A stretch of 64,000 nucleotides of DNA from Steromphala cineraria (taxonomy: Eukaryota; Mollusca; Gastropoda; Trochida; Trochidae). Made by a program: the position numbers and the translations under genes. How positions within the stretch are numbered: the first letter of the stretch is position 1; each line of letters starts with the position of its first letter. Location of the stretch: NCBI GenBank assembly GCA_916613615.1, contig OU744723.1, positions 27,116,710-27,180,709 of the forward strand, in the 5' to 3' direction. Below are positions 52,601 to 64,000 of this stretch, piece after piece. The notes under the pieces were generated by a model. That model ran no database searches and was not told the origin of the DNA. It worked only from the letters and a program-made list of their open reading frames with translations.

Positions 52601-55292
52601 TGAACGCCAGATAAATACTAGTAGGCTGAACATCAGATAAATACTAGTAGGCTGAACATCAGATAAATACTAGTAGGCTGAACATCAGATAAATACTAGT
52701 AGGATGAACATCAGATAAATACTAGTAGGCTGAACATCAGATAAATACTAGTAGGCTGAACATCAGATAAATACTAGTAGGCTGAACATCAGATAAATAC
52801 TAGTCGGCTGAACATCAGATAAATACTAGTAGGATGAACATCAGATAAATACTAGTAGGCTGAACATCAGATAAATACTAGTAGGCTGAACATCAGATAA
52901 ATACTAGTAGGATGTACAGCAGATAAATACTAGTAGGATGAACACCAGATAAATACTAGTAGGCTGAACATCAGATAATACTAGTAGGCTGAACATCAGA
53001 TAAATACTAGTAGGATGAACATCAGATAATACTAGTAGGCTGAACAGCAGATAAATACTAGTAGGATGAACATCAGATAATACTAGTAGGCTGAACATCA
53101 GATAAATACTAGTAGGATGAACAGCAGATAAATACTAGTAGGATGAACACCAGATAAATACTAGTAGGATGAACATCAGATAATACTAGTAGGCTGAACA
53201 GCAGATAAATACTAGTAGGATGAACATCAGATAATACTAGTAGGCTGAACATCAGATAAATACTAGTAGGATGAACAGCAGATAATACTAGTAGGATGAA
53301 CATCAGATAAATACTAGTAGGATGAACATCAGATAAATACTAGTAGGATGAACACCAGATAAATACTAGTAGGATGAACATCAGATAATATAGTAGGATG
53401 AACACCAGATAAATACTAGTAGGATGAACATCAGATAATACTAGTAGGCTGAACATCAGATAAATACTAGTAGGATGAACAGCAGATAATACTAGTAGGA
53501 TGAACATCAGATAAATACTAGTAGGATGAACATCAGATAAATACTAGTAGGATGAACACCAGATAAATACTAGTAGGATGAACATCAGATAATATAGTAG
53601 GATGAACACCAGATAAATACTAGTAGGATGAACATCAGATAATACTAGTAGGCTGAACAGCAGATAAATACAAGTAGGATGAACATCAGATAATACTAGT
53701 AGGCTGAACATCAGATAAATACTAGTAGGATGAACAGCAGATAATACTAGTAGGCTGAACATCAGATAAATACTAGTAGGATGAACACCAGATAAATACT
53801 AGTAGGATGAACATCAGATAATACTAGTAGGCTGAACAGCAGATAAATACTAGTAGGATGAACATCAGATAATACTAGTAGGCTGAACATCAGATAAATA
53901 CTAGTAGGATGAACAGCAGATAAATACTAGTAGGATGAACACCAGATAAATACTAGTAGGCTGAACATCAGATAAATACTAGTAGGATGAACAGCAGATA
54001 AATACTAGTAGGCTGAACATCAGATAAATACTAGTAGGCTGAACATCAGATAATACTAGTAGGCTGAACATCAGATAAATACTAGTAGGATGAACAGCAG
54101 ATAAATACTAGTAGGATGAACACCAGATAAATACTAGTAGGATGAACACCAGATAAATACTAGTAGGCTGAACATCAGATAAATACTAGTAGGCTGAACA
54201 TCAGATAAATACTAGTAGGCTGAACATCAGATAAATACTAGTAGGGTGAACATCAGATAATACTAGTAGGCTGAACATCAGATAAATACTAGTAGGATGA
54301 AAAGCAGATAAATACTAGTAGGATGAACACCAGATAAATACTAGTAGGATGAACGCCAGATAAATACTAGTAGGATGAACGCCAGATAAATACTAGTAGG
54401 CTGAACATCAGATAAATACTAGTAGGCTGAACATCAGATAAATACTAGTAGGATGAACATCAGATAAATACTAGTAGGCTGAACATCAGATAAATACTAG
54501 TAGGCTGAACATCAGATAAATACTAGTAGGATGAACAGCAGATAAATACTAGTAGGATGAACACCAGATAAATACTAGTAGGCTGAACATCAGATAAATA
54601 CTAGTAGGATGAACATCAGATAAATACTAGTAGGCTGAACATCAGATAAATACTAGTAGGCTGAACATCAGATAAATACTAGTAGGATGAACATCAGATA
54701 AATACTAGTAGGCTGAACATCAGATAAATACTAGTAGGCTGAACATCAGATAAATACTAGTAGACTGAACATCAGATAAATACTAGTAGGGTGAACATCC
54801 GATAAATACTAGTAGGATGAACACCAGATAAATACTAGCAGACTGAACATCAGATAATACTAGTAGGCTGAACATCAGATAAATACTAGTAGGATGAACA
54901 TCAGATAAATGCTAGTAGGCTGAATATCAGATAAATACTAGTAGGATGAACATCAGATAAATGCTAGTAGGCTGAACATCAGATAAATACTAGTAGGGTG
55001 AACATCAGATAAATACTAGTAGGGTGAACATGAGATAAATACTAGTAGGCTGAACACCAGATAATTACTAGTAGGGTGAACATCAGATAAATACTAGTAG
55101 GGTGAACATCAGATAAATACTAGTAGGCTGAACATCAGATAAATACTAGTAGGCTGAACATCAGATAAATACTAGTAGATTGAACATCAGATAAATACTA
55201 GTATGGTGAACATCAGATAAATACTAGTAGACTGAACATCAGATAAATACTAGTAGGCTGAACATCAGATAAATACTAGTAGGATGAACATC
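49665..55292. repeat. 26-bp minisatellite (~215 units)
   Basis: The unit is AAATACTAGTAGGATGAACA plus TCAGAT (26 bp; a 25-bp variant has one A fewer). Common variants are GGCTGAAC, AGCAGAT and ACCAGAT. ACTAGT is present in nearly every unit. Blocks of about 255 bp recur without change, for example from 51721 and 51976, and related blocks at 50643 and 53544. On the minus strand a unit reads SDVHPTSI, matching the LINE frame at its borders. Confidence 0.97.
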
Positions 55293-55650
55293 AGAAAAAA
55301 CTTTTCTATTGAAGACTTTCTTAAATCCTATCAGGTTGAATATTGCAACGTTTACTTTCTCGTTGAAAATATTCCTAAACTCTTTCCAAAATTTTGAAGA
55401 ATTGTTTATATTATCTCTAAGGATCTTACTCTCTCGGCTTTGAAACTCATATTTTGATATTCGACATACATTTTTTTATTCTTTTCTTATCAAACATTAT
55501 GAGCGTTAACTAGATTTATTACGTCCAAATCTCCTTAAATGTTGTGCTTGCTTTCTTCTTATAAAATCCTGTTCATGGCCTTACTGAACCGGTTTTTGTT
55601 TCATGCCAAGACACGCTGACAGAAAGATATTTACAAACATATCTACACTA
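55293..55650 (-). pseudogene. LINE ORF2 fragment (endonuclease-RT linker)
   Basis: Minus-strand peptide RRKQAQHLRRFGRN, then KYEFQSRESKILRDNINNSS, KFWKEFRNIF, resembles the linker between endonuclease and RT in L2/CR1-like LINEs. It ends in VFNRKVFSDVHPTS, where the 26-bp array starts. Together with 49388-49664 it forms one LINE copy split by the array. Stops and frameshifts make it a relic. Confidence 0.6.
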
Positions 55651-55662
55651 GTACTGTACTAA

Positions 55663-56520
55663 CTACCGGTTCCTGACCACTCCGCCTGATAATCTTCCAG
55701 CCTTTTTAAGGTAGTTAGGAACTGCTGAAAGAAGGTTTACCCAAAATGAGATTACCTCTAAAATGACAGAAATATGAAAACTGAAGTTTTTATTACTAGG
55801 TTTTCCATGAAATTCAAGAACATGTAGTTTACGCCAAAAACGAAGAACCTCAAGTTTAAGCTTAGTATACTGCGAGACCCAGCCAATTTCACCACGAAGC
55901 ACTAAATTAGGGCTTTTACTACCTAGTACCTACGGTTAAAAAGAACCTAGTTGCACGATGTTGGACTGCATTAATGCAACTATACTGCTGAGTTCTCCAG
56001 ACAGCGGCATCATATCAGAGAATGGGCTGAACTAGATTATCATATAACTTATTATAGACTTTTTATTCCATGCCACCAACTGCTTTATATTTACTAAATA
56101 TAACACCCAAAGCTATATTAGCAGACTTTGCTATGTTCAACTTGAGGCTTATGAAACGTGAACACAATCTAACATTCGTTGTAAATACTGCTCATCCTAT
56201 GCAATTAAAGCAATAGAAAACGAATTTAACAAATGTCCATCAACACTAATACCCCAACGTTAACTATCTATTTCGTAAGCCGGATCATGAATATAAACTG
56301 AAAAAAAAGTGTCAGTGACAAAACACAACCTTGACGAACACCAGATTTCACTTCAAACACATCAGTAAAACTATCATTAATGCGAACTCGTGAAGACGTG
56401 CCATCGTACATAGACTGTATTGCATAAAGAAACTTGCCATTTATACCCATTTTCAACATTTCATGCCATAAATAGTTGATAGTTACCCTATCAAAGTCCT
56501 TCATCGCATGGAGAGAACAT
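55663..56520 (-). pseudogene. LINE ORF2 fragment (RT palm and C-terminal part)
   Basis: Minus-strand KDFDRVTINYLWHEMLKMGI and SGVRQGCVLS are RT motifs A and B of a non-LTR retrotransposon. GISVDG, a decayed DEQYLQRMLD block and then PNLVLRGEIGWVSQYTKLKL follow, as in L2/CR1-like ORF2 C-termini. The YADD motif is not recognisable and several stops interrupt. It is a second LINE copy, or a rearranged part of the one at 55293, since the RT motifs here lie upstream of the KSPG block in transcription order. Confidence 0.75.
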
Positions 56521-56945
56521 ACACATGTGGATTGTTAAGATAAGTTTAAAAAAAAACATAGGATTATATAAACTTGGATGTGTTGATGTGTTTATCTGTA
56601 ACACATATTGAACTGTACAATAATACAATATCAGAAAAAGTCATATCTGCGTTTATTGTTTATTTGTTGACAATTGCGCAAGGAGCGCTTCAAACAGAGT
56701 AAATTGGCCCCTGTTGTAGGCCTGCTTGCATACAAATGCCTGTTGCTTATGTCTCTGTGTATATTGTATATGAGGATCAGTCAGTCCCATTTATAGTGTA
56801 GGCTTTGACTAGCTACATGGCAGCGAGAAAGTTTATCTTTAGGAAAAAACATACTTGTCCAGAATTCGAGTTCTCATGATCCTGTTATATTTTGTTCTCT
56901 TATCTTATGAAAGGAAACGTGGCATGAATTTCTCTCTCCACTCAG
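56521..56945. other. Upstream region of Ly6 gene B
   Basis: No gene. The last ~100 bp are the inverted counterpart of the sequence upstream of gene A's start exon, ending in the acceptor CTCTCTCCACTCAG. Confidence 0.5.
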
Positions 56946-56990
56946 TTTTTGCTGCGTGCGGTATCACAGCGAACTCTACAATGATAACAG
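56946..56990 (+). CDS. Ly6/uPAR gene B, exon with start codon
   Basis: TTTTTGCTGCGTGCGGT leader, then ATG ATA ACA G (56981-56990) and donor GTAAGC. Same structure as gene A's exon at 45743-45787. A further leader exon upstream is implied. Confidence 0.8.
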
Positions 56991-57322
56991 GTAAGCTTTC
57001 AAACATGAACTATTTTAGATAATTTGTAAAAAATAAATATTCGGAAGATTCTCGACATCATAATGATAACCATGTAAAGAATATGAATATAATGTAGATA
57101 TATAATATATCTTCTCCTCCTCGTCAGTTCAGTATTAGTAAAGATTTATGCATGATTTGGTGCCAATATCAATTTTGATAAGAATCAATGAAGAATTTGT
57201 TTTTCTGTTTCAACGTTCGTATAAATTAATTTATCACCACTGTTTTGAAATATCTGCCTTTGCAAATTGTCAAGTGTTTGTAATCGTCACCCAAACTTAA
57301 AACGTTTCTCTTTGTGTTACAG

Positions 57323-57364
57323 TCGTTCTGCTACTTGTGTGCTGTTCGCTGATAGAAGTGTCAG
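57323..57364 (+). CDS. Ly6/uPAR gene B, exon 2 (signal peptide)
   Basis: A 42-bp phase 1-1 exon between GTGTTACAG and GTAAAC. With exon 1 it gives MITVVLLLVCCSLIEVS, a signal peptide core differing from gene A by two residues. Confidence 0.85.
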
Positions 57365-57842
57365 GTAAACTGCTTTACTGTTCTCATCCACGTCATGCCT
57401 TCAAGTTTAAGAGCATTGTTTTATGTTGCATCATCTCAACAGAGGAGACGTAAACTATTCGCATACAATTGGTGAGGAAAGTCTTGATAAACAATTAAAT
57501 AAACAACAACGCTTTTTCAAAATAATAAACATACAATAAAATACACCCTTGAAAATGAAAGTCGGCGCGAACTACCAAATTGGGTAAAGACGCATTTAAA
57601 AATGAAAGTTTCCGTAAACAGGGAAGTACCGATCAATCCGGATTTAATAAATCCTAATACAAACACTTTTAGATTCGTAATAATTGGTTTTGGTACACGC
57701 AGTCATTACAGTTGGGCTGGTTAAATTACAACAAATTTACTGTAAATAATAAAGATCGTTAAAATGTTGAATGTTGATCCGATTTGCTTGTAAATGTCGG
57801 GCAATGAAAGTGTGACAGGGTGAGGTCTACTACTTCCTACTG

Positions 57843-57911
57843 GTTTCGGCTGGAGGGATATCTCTTTGGCCGAACAGGTAGAGCGTAGGACTCTCAACCC
57901 GGAGGTCCGTA
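57843..57911 (+). mobile_element. tRNA-derived SINE head, interrupted
   Basis: Sequence with an A-box-like GGCCGAACAGGTAGAGCG and an anticodon-arm-like ACTCTCAACCCGGAGGTCC. A B-box-like GGTTTCGAATCCCGC follows only at 59580, after the inserted element at about 57912-59574. Joined, the two parts would resemble a tRNA-derived SINE or tRNA pseudogene. Confidence 0.5.
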
Positions 57912-57913
57912 AG

Positions 57914-58022
57914 GAATAAACTCCGAAAACTCGTCAATATTTGCGGGTCAGGTATCGTCGGAGGCCGTTAGGCCGACGATGATACCTGACCCGCAAATAT
58001 TGGCGAGTTTGAGGAGTTTATT
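57914..58022. repeat. Palindrome with GAGGCC centre
   Basis: Arms AATAAACTCCGAAAACTCGT and GGCGAGTTTGAGGAGTTTAT pair over about 50 bp, including CAATATTTGCGGGTCAGGTA with its complement. The centre is GGAGGCCGTTAGGCCGAC. Confidence 0.9.
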
Positions 58023-58026
58023 CCAC

Positions 58027-59574
58027 TTAAACCTAAATTCGTACATATTGGCGTGCTAGTTTTGTGCTTACCGCATCTACCAATATTGGCGTCCTACATC
58101 TGATGGCTGCATGATGAAGCGCGTGCATAGTAACAAGTGCACGAGGTCCATGAGCTCAAGGAGTATTGGACAGGTATAAATACTCGCATTTTGCTCGCAT
58201 TTCCTGTCAAACATTAGGCATCGTGCATGACGTATGGAACAACAAATGAAATCTCTTGACGTCAGGTAAGCTTTATGATATTCCTCGCTTTAATGTCGTG
58301 TTAACATTCTAAAAAGCATTTACTGAATTGCTGCATTGAATTTTTTAATCCATGAAATCCCACCTTAAATCCCGCTTAAACTGCATTCGGCCATTTCAGT
58401 ACATTTTTGAGCATCATTGCCATGTGGGTAGGGAAAATGTTAAGGTAACTTAAATGAAGAATTTAGTTGAAAAAAATACATTGCAAAAACATGTCGTGTA
58501 ATATTCCTTTTCATTTGGTTCTATTTCCATTAGATCATGACTTTTTTCCCTAAGAACTTGCTACTGTCCCATAAAACAGTTCTTTACCATATTTGATCTA
58601 AAAAGCTGGTTTGAAACACACTGATTAAAAACTAACTCTTGTTCAAATGTCATTAAGCCATGAACAAGTGCGATTCCTTACCACTTAATATCAATCAGAT
58701 TGTATTAGTAGCAGTTGTATTTGGTAATACTGCGAGAGATGGATTATTGTATAATGATGAAACATGAAATAATGAACTAGAAAATAGATAAAGAAGTGTT
58801 AAATTCAGGCATGCATTACATCTAGATATCTTTAGAGCAACCCTAATGTAAACGAGTATTGCATTATCACAGCTAAGTAAGCTATCATATATCTAAAATA
58901 GTTAAGAAATGGTTGTTAAGTTTAAATGTTATTAAATACATTATAAAATTAAACATCAAAAGCGAAATCCCCCATGGTGTGAACGCAAATATTTGAAACT
59001 GCAATCATACCGTGATTACAATACCTATATAAAAACACAAGGTACTTATTGAATTATTTTTATCACAGTGATTACCCTTAGCAATCTTATATATACATGT
59101 AATGGGTTTAGGTGATAGGTTTGTGAAGGGCAAACATAATTTCAAAAACGTTTTTTATTTCTTTTCAGATTGAAGAGAGGAAACGTTTCAACAGCGTCCA
59201 AGAGGAAACGTTTCAACAGCGTCTACGTCGTATCAGAGCTGTTCAACTTCATCCCAAAATGTTGCAAATTGACAAGACAAGATTTTTATTTTACTTCGAA
59301 AATACAATAAAAATCCATTTACATTGTTTTTGTTGTATTTTTCCATCACAGCATCGCACGTGCAAGTGTGGGGCACGTTTACACGCGCCGCCAATATTCC
59401 AAAATAGGTAGCCAATATTACAAACTAGGTCGCCAATATGAAAAACTAGAACGCCAATATGCAGAACTAGGACGCCAATATGCAAGAATGGTCACCAATA
59501 GGACAGATATATTGGACTGTAATTTTACGATTATATAAGCAAAATACACATAATGGCACTTAATTTAGGTTTAA
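58027..59574. mobile_element. 1.55-kb non-autonomous DNA element
   Basis: The inverted terminus TTAAACCTAAATT (58027-58039) matches AATTTAGGTTTAA (59562-59574). Subterminal words CGCCAATATG(C)A(G)AACTAG recur about five times on the right (59388-59500) and inverted on the left (CCAATATTGGCG). The adjoining palindrome contains AATATTGGCGAG, so it may be the element's true left end. An exon-like piece (59169-59290; EETFQQRLRRIRAVQ) contains a direct duplication of GAGGAAACGTTTCAACAGCG. No transposase seen. Confidence 0.6.
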
Positions 59575-59953
59575 CGGTTTCGAATCCCGCGCGGACATGG
59601 AAATATTGGATTTTCTTTCCTGCTGCAATTGGCGCCCAACGTCGGCCGAGACTATTCCTTAATGTCACATCACCTCTAAGTCCTTCATAAATCCTTCATC
59701 CTTCATGGGCATATCTCTCGAATGCAACTTAATATTTCAAACTAAGGCGCTTCTTGAAATAGGACTTAAACATAACTGACTGACTCTGGCTGATTTCTGA
59801 AAACAATCGCAGTTATGACATCGATTGTCTTTGTTCTAGAGAGAGAGTTTTGAAGGCCACATGGCCCAGGGTACAATATTAGGTACATTATACATTTCCA
59901 TAGCAACATTTATACAGTCACATTTTAACATCTGAGCAGATGTGCGAAGCATA

Positions 59954-60470
59954 TTATTTGTACATATTCCTTTTCAAAAACATTTCTAGTGGTCTCAATA
60001 TTCTTTCAGTTTTACATGACATCAATTGTATAAGTTTATGTTGTGTCGGGTATTGAAATTAATAATCAGGTGTAAGTTGTTTTCTACTTTCTTAAAAAAA
60101 GGACATACAAGGAGGAAATGGAATTCGTCTTCCCATGCATCTAAATTACAATTGTCACAAACCAAGCAAGCTTGATGTAAATTCACGTTGCAACGCTTCA
60201 GTTGTATTTTCGGATAAGCCTATTATGGGCAAACATCTAAACCATGCAAGGGCTTGTACTAAATCAAAATCAAAGGCTACACTCAAATGAAATTCTTGTT
60301 CAAAATTCTTGTCTTATATGATGCGTGTGATTTCAAAAAGGGGAATAGTTTAATTTCAGATACTAAGCCTGTATATCTAAATCAATACAGCTTTGCCTAC
60401 TGCGTAAAAGTTTGTTGATTTTATCTCTTGCGAAATCACTTTTCAAATCATAGACGTTCTCCATAACTCA
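59954..60470 (-). pseudogene. LINE ORF2 C-terminal relic
   Basis: Minus-strand KRCNVNLHQACLVCDNCNLD, then AWEDEFHFLLVCPFFKKVEN, is the C-x2-C...ED..H...CP zinc-binding block near the end of L2/CR1-like ORF2. LIQLMSCKTERILRPLEMFL and KRNMYK-TAA (59954) follow. A GGGCCATGTGGCCTTCAAAA 3' region lies just after. Stops and frame changes occur upstream of the zinc block. It sits in intron 2 of Ly6 gene B. Confidence 0.75.
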
Positions 60471-60472
60471 GT

Positions 60473-60708
60473 CTAAGTAACCCTATCCTCAATATTATCC
60501 GTTTCACTCCTATACTGAGTCTAGAAAAGGTCTAGTAGATCTGCGACCAATGTCCACCATGCGAGGGAAGACTATTGCGGCTTGGTAAGTTGATTTCCGA
60601 TTGGTCAATTCGATTTGTGGGCTGACGCGACCCTCTACTATGCCTTTCTAGACTCAGTAAAGGAGTGAAACGGATAATATTGAGGCTTGGTTTACTTAGA
60701 CTGTCTAT
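60473..60708. mobile_element. MITE with ~70-bp inverted termini
   Basis: The left end CAGTCTAAGTAACC...ATATTATCCGTTTCACTCC pairs with the right end GGAGTGAAACGGATAATATT...TTACTTAGACTG. Total 236 bp. Relatives at 39443-39552 and 46432-46707. Confidence 0.85.
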
Positions 60709-60917
60709 ATGTAAAACGCATATTTCAGATCATTTGAAGTTGATTTTGATAGTAGATAAATGATGCAAAATAGGTTTTGAAGCTTTCACTTTGAAACGAA
60801 AGCACTAGTGATGGTTATGATGGTGATGGTCAAGGTGATTAGATAATGATGATGGTGATGGGAATATTAATGGTGAGCAAGAATTAATATAAGACTTAAC
60901 GATATTTGTACCCTCAG

Positions 60918-61003
60918 ATGCCGACTACAGGTGCTTCAACTGTGTGGGGGCCACTGCTGTCTCGGACTGTTTCGATAATCAAGTGATGTGCGGGGATGGT
61001 GAG
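60918..61003 (+). CDS. Ly6/uPAR gene B, exon 3
   Basis: An 86-bp exon (phase 1 in, 0 out) between TACCCTCAG and GTGTGT, encoding DADYRCFNCVGATAVSDCFD and NQVMCGDGE. It is one codon shorter than gene A's exon 3 but has the same four cysteines. Similarity continues about 60 bp into the next intron (ATACTCCTCACAAAATATT) and then stops at a repeat. Exons 4 and 5 of gene B were not found before 64000; they may lie beyond the window or be lost. Confidence 0.88.
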
Positions 61004-64000
61004 GTGTGTGTCACGTGACATCAATGTCATCAAAATATACTCCTCACAAAATATTAAAAAAACATGTTATGTTTTGGTTGTGCTGAAAGGGACCATTCGA
61101 ACGGGGTAATTTAGTTGAAACATATTTTATTCATGAAGAAAAGGACCAGGAACACGTTATTCAACTTACTATACCTTCTCCTATGTATTTACAAAGTAGA
61201 TTAACAATTTGTACAATCAGATGACAGATAGTTAACAAGAGAGCAACATAAGAAAAAGAATGGTATTTTTGTTGAAAGGAAATTCAGGTTTCGCTCAAAA
61301 AATTAAACTTCATGAAATGAAGCCAATCATCGAAACTTAATCGCGCAATGCGTCATTACGACTGAATGCTGTAGTAACTGATAACTTTTATTATGAATCA
61401 TTTGTAAATATGCTCCTCTTCTATCTATCAAATATCTATCATTTCCTAATTATTTTTAATGAATTGTTTTCTCGCAATGCTAACATTTCAAGATGGCGAA
61501 TGAAAGCCGATCTTTTGGGCCTTTAAAGGATTTATAGGATTAAGACAGAAAGCAAAACTATGTTGAGAGAATACGACACGGACACAACACTAACATGAAT
61601 GATGCACAATCGTAAAGCATATTTAGCCTAGGTCGAGTTCGATTGGCCCGGAATTGATAACAATTGGTATTGATATGAATGTTTGCCCATGCGTGAAAGA
61701 TGGCTATGTGATTAAACTATGAGTGTTGTGCCACCGAGTCTGAGAATGGATATGTGGCAGAAAGTAAGATGTTAGACAATGAATCTGTGGCCTCTTGGGA
61801 CATGTTCAGGCCACAGTCACATAATATAACTTTCAGTTGACTTGCTAGATAAGAATCGTTGACCATGGGAAGCGATTCAAAGCTTTCGAGCTCAGACATT
61901 ACGAAGTCTGCAAGAAGACAAAAAGGTGACAGCACGACGTCGTAACGACAGTACGATGCATATGCGATGCCTCGAACCAGGTGCCGGTAAACATTACGAA
62001 ACCTCTGGAAGTCCGCTGGAAGGAGTATCATGGCTGCACAATTCGATTGTTCTAAACGGCTATTTATCTTCTAGATATTTTCTTATTCTTCCTGGCCATC
62101 ACAAGAACTCATCTTTGTTAACCGGCGCCGTGTAGGCTACATCGAGAGGGAATTGCAAAGATACCGGTAATATCGTGAAAACATCTAAACGGTTCGTATT
62201 TCAGTCGGTAGAGTTGTCATAACTCCGGCAGCTAAATCGACAGAGCAGGGACATTTTTTTGCATGTCAAAAATATCCGATAATCTATGCGAATATACATT
62301 TTCGAGGTCCCCATGTTGCAGTTCGCACGACAATCGCGTGTGATCATCTCTTCATTGGGCGAGTTTTCATGCATATTAATTTGAATGACATCATTGTAGT
62401 GATTTATAGGTGAAGATAATACGAACACAGCACGATTTCAAACGACGGTACCTCGATAGCCATGCGAAGGGGAAGATTGAGACACGTTCGCAACACGAAA
62501 ATGGCACGATCAACAATTTGCTCACTTCCCGCGTGTTCCCGTCGAAGTCAGAAATCTCTTGCAGCGGCCAAAATATGACTTGAGATACGTTTTACGAATG
62601 GCCCGATTCTTTACGATCCTTTGCGAATTTGCTCCTTTTCAAATCAATGTTTCCAGTTTTTTTTAAATTTTGCACAATATGAAGCTCCTGTAAAATTGCA
62701 TTTTATTATCCAAATACGATAAAATAAGTCATGACATACAAAACGCTTTGTTGCACATCTGTTATAAACCCTAGTTGGTCGCATACCTATTCGTTGAATT
62801 TCTAGTTTTATGCTACGGTCACACTTACACGATGTCATCCGCGATGTATCACGTGCAACTTCATCTTGATATGCACCTATATGTTCTGGATACACACGCC
62901 ATTCACACTGACAACGGACTTGATGTGCACGTGGCTTTTCAGCGAAGATCGTAATGAGCTACGATTGGGTAAAAAGTTTTGAACATGCTCAAAACTTTCG
63001 CGATCATCGGGAAACATCGCGAAATACACGCACTATACACGTGGTGCATAAGTGTTACATCGTACTTTACTCCTGTTTTTCGTAGCATTATCGTGAGCAA
63101 ATTGGTATTACGATGCTCCGGTCCACTGTACGATTAGGAAGTGCTAATTGCGAATGTATTATGTTCACTAAAAGAGTTGATTACGAGCATAAAGCGTCTT
63201 TAACAATACACCATTAAGTGTTTACAACGATATACAGGTGCTTTTTACGAACAATGTATTTTTGGCATATCGAATGCTACCCTCAATGGGGCAAAGTGAG
63301 CAGGGGGGAGCGCCTTGCCCCGAGTGATCTAAAATATATTTTTTCAGAACACATTAGTGTCAGAGCTATCAGTCAATTTTCACAAGCCAGTGTCATCAAG
63401 TAGAAATATTATTTTCACTTTACAACTTTCTTGTATTTTGATATCATAAGAATGAATTTGAAAGTATGAGAAAGAGCATGAATGATGAAATATGAATAAA
63501 AATGTCTGATTCCTTTCAAAATTTTCACATCTTTTTACCTACTTGGAAGGGTGCAGTGCGAAATGTCACCAATTTTCGTTAATATTGTAATAAATGTTTA
63601 ATTTTCATGTTTGTTTTAGACACTTAAACATTTTCAGTCAGAATTTGTCCGACCTATAGCAGAAAAACTATTCATCTATTTGCTTTCCAATTTTGCTATG
63701 CACTCTACTCCACTAGGAAGGGTGTGTTGCTAAATAAGAACCAATTTGGTTTAAATCTTTTATTTGTTGAAATGTTTAGGTTTGAACTTATTGGTATTCA
63801 TTTTCCAATATCAGAATTTGTCTGACTGATTGCGGGAAACTATTTATCCTAATATTCTTTCCAAATCTGCACATTTCGTTTTAACTTATTAAGATATGGT
63901 AACAATGAGAAAAGACTGCACACATTCTGTGCAAGAGACGTCTACATGAGAAGTGAAACATAATTCAGTTGGTCAGGGATGCACTGTCGGGGTAATAGTG
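61004..64000. other. No recognisable gene; repeat-like sequence
   Basis: Begins as intron of Ly6 gene B. A MITE left end (AAAGGGACCATTCGAACGGG) lies near 61088. 61717-62031 has a 104-codon minus-strand frame with no recognised family. 62815-63060 has words such as CTACGGTCACACTTACACGA with partly complementary sequence further on, suggesting a decayed DNA element. The last 600 bp carry two diverged copies of a segment with TCAGAATTTGTC and GGAAGGGTG. Confidence 0.4.

Noticed and set aside
49665..55292. CRISPR-like array of direct repeats
   Set aside because: Units are contiguous with no unique spacers, and the DNA is eukaryotic. It is a minisatellite. The same applies to the 20-, 28-, 33- and 65-bp arrays.
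61717..62031. A 104-codon minus-strand frame (starts MILLPADFQRFRNVYRHLVR)
   Set aside because: No recognised motif, no supporting splice structure and a repeat-like setting. It could be a transposon remnant but I cannot support it as a gene.

Overview
This window looks like nuclear DNA of a marine invertebrate, most likely a lophotrochozoan such as a mollusc. The phylum is inferred from repeat and gene types and is not proven. It is AT-rich and intron-containing, with spliceosomal GT-AG junctions, a vertebrate-like secreted or cell-surface gene style (Ly6/uPAR and immunoglobulin exons), and many eukaryotic transposons and minisatellites. Nothing bacterial or organellar is present.

Layout. 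1-1.3 kb holds the last exon of a PIF/Harbinger transposase. 1.3-13.0 kb is a ~1-kb non-autonomous element with a long palindromic end, split by a complete 10.65-kb Ty3/gypsy LTR retrotransposon (LTRs 2261-3744 and 11283-12912, gag, a broken protease, RT-RNase H-integrase). 13.0-15.6 kb is a spliced, internally deleted tyrosine-recombinase (Crypton/KIAA1958-like) gene followed by a perfect-stem palindrome. 15.4-20 kb is mostly non-coding, with an L1-type ORF1 relic interrupted by a 219-bp MITE and a 28-bp minisatellite. 20.0-24.4 kb is a 20-bp satellite.

24.7-37.4 kb carries four phase-1 immunoglobulin exons on the minus strand. Their largest intron contains a 33-bp minisatellite, split by a 9.2-kb CCCAGC-ended element that itself holds a 3.5-kb element of the same kind. 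39.0-45.8 kb is a five-exon minus-strand gene for a secreted or surface Ly6/uPAR (LU) protein with all ten cysteines. Its introns hold a SINE, MITEs and a tandem dimer of the palindrome-ended element. 46.4-49.3 kb is MITEs, two palindrome clusters and a doubtful small gene. 49.7-55.3 kb is a 26-bp minisatellite lying inside, and apparently grown from, a LINE reading frame. 56.9-61.0 kb is the 5' part of a second LU gene on the plus strand, a head-to-head paralog of the first. The rest, to 64 kb, shows no recognisable gene.

The host genes appear to be a small family of secreted or surface LU and Ig proteins, built from signal-peptide, LU and Ig exons that share phase-1 junctions. Everything else is mobile or tandem DNA that landed in their introns and flanks. 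The most unusual patterns are: paired TGACGTCA promoter motifs inside three separate non-autonomous elements; an identical 15-base core at the centre of unrelated long palindromes; a minisatellite born inside a LINE; and paralogous empty sites, in the same window, that date and define the LTR element's insertion.
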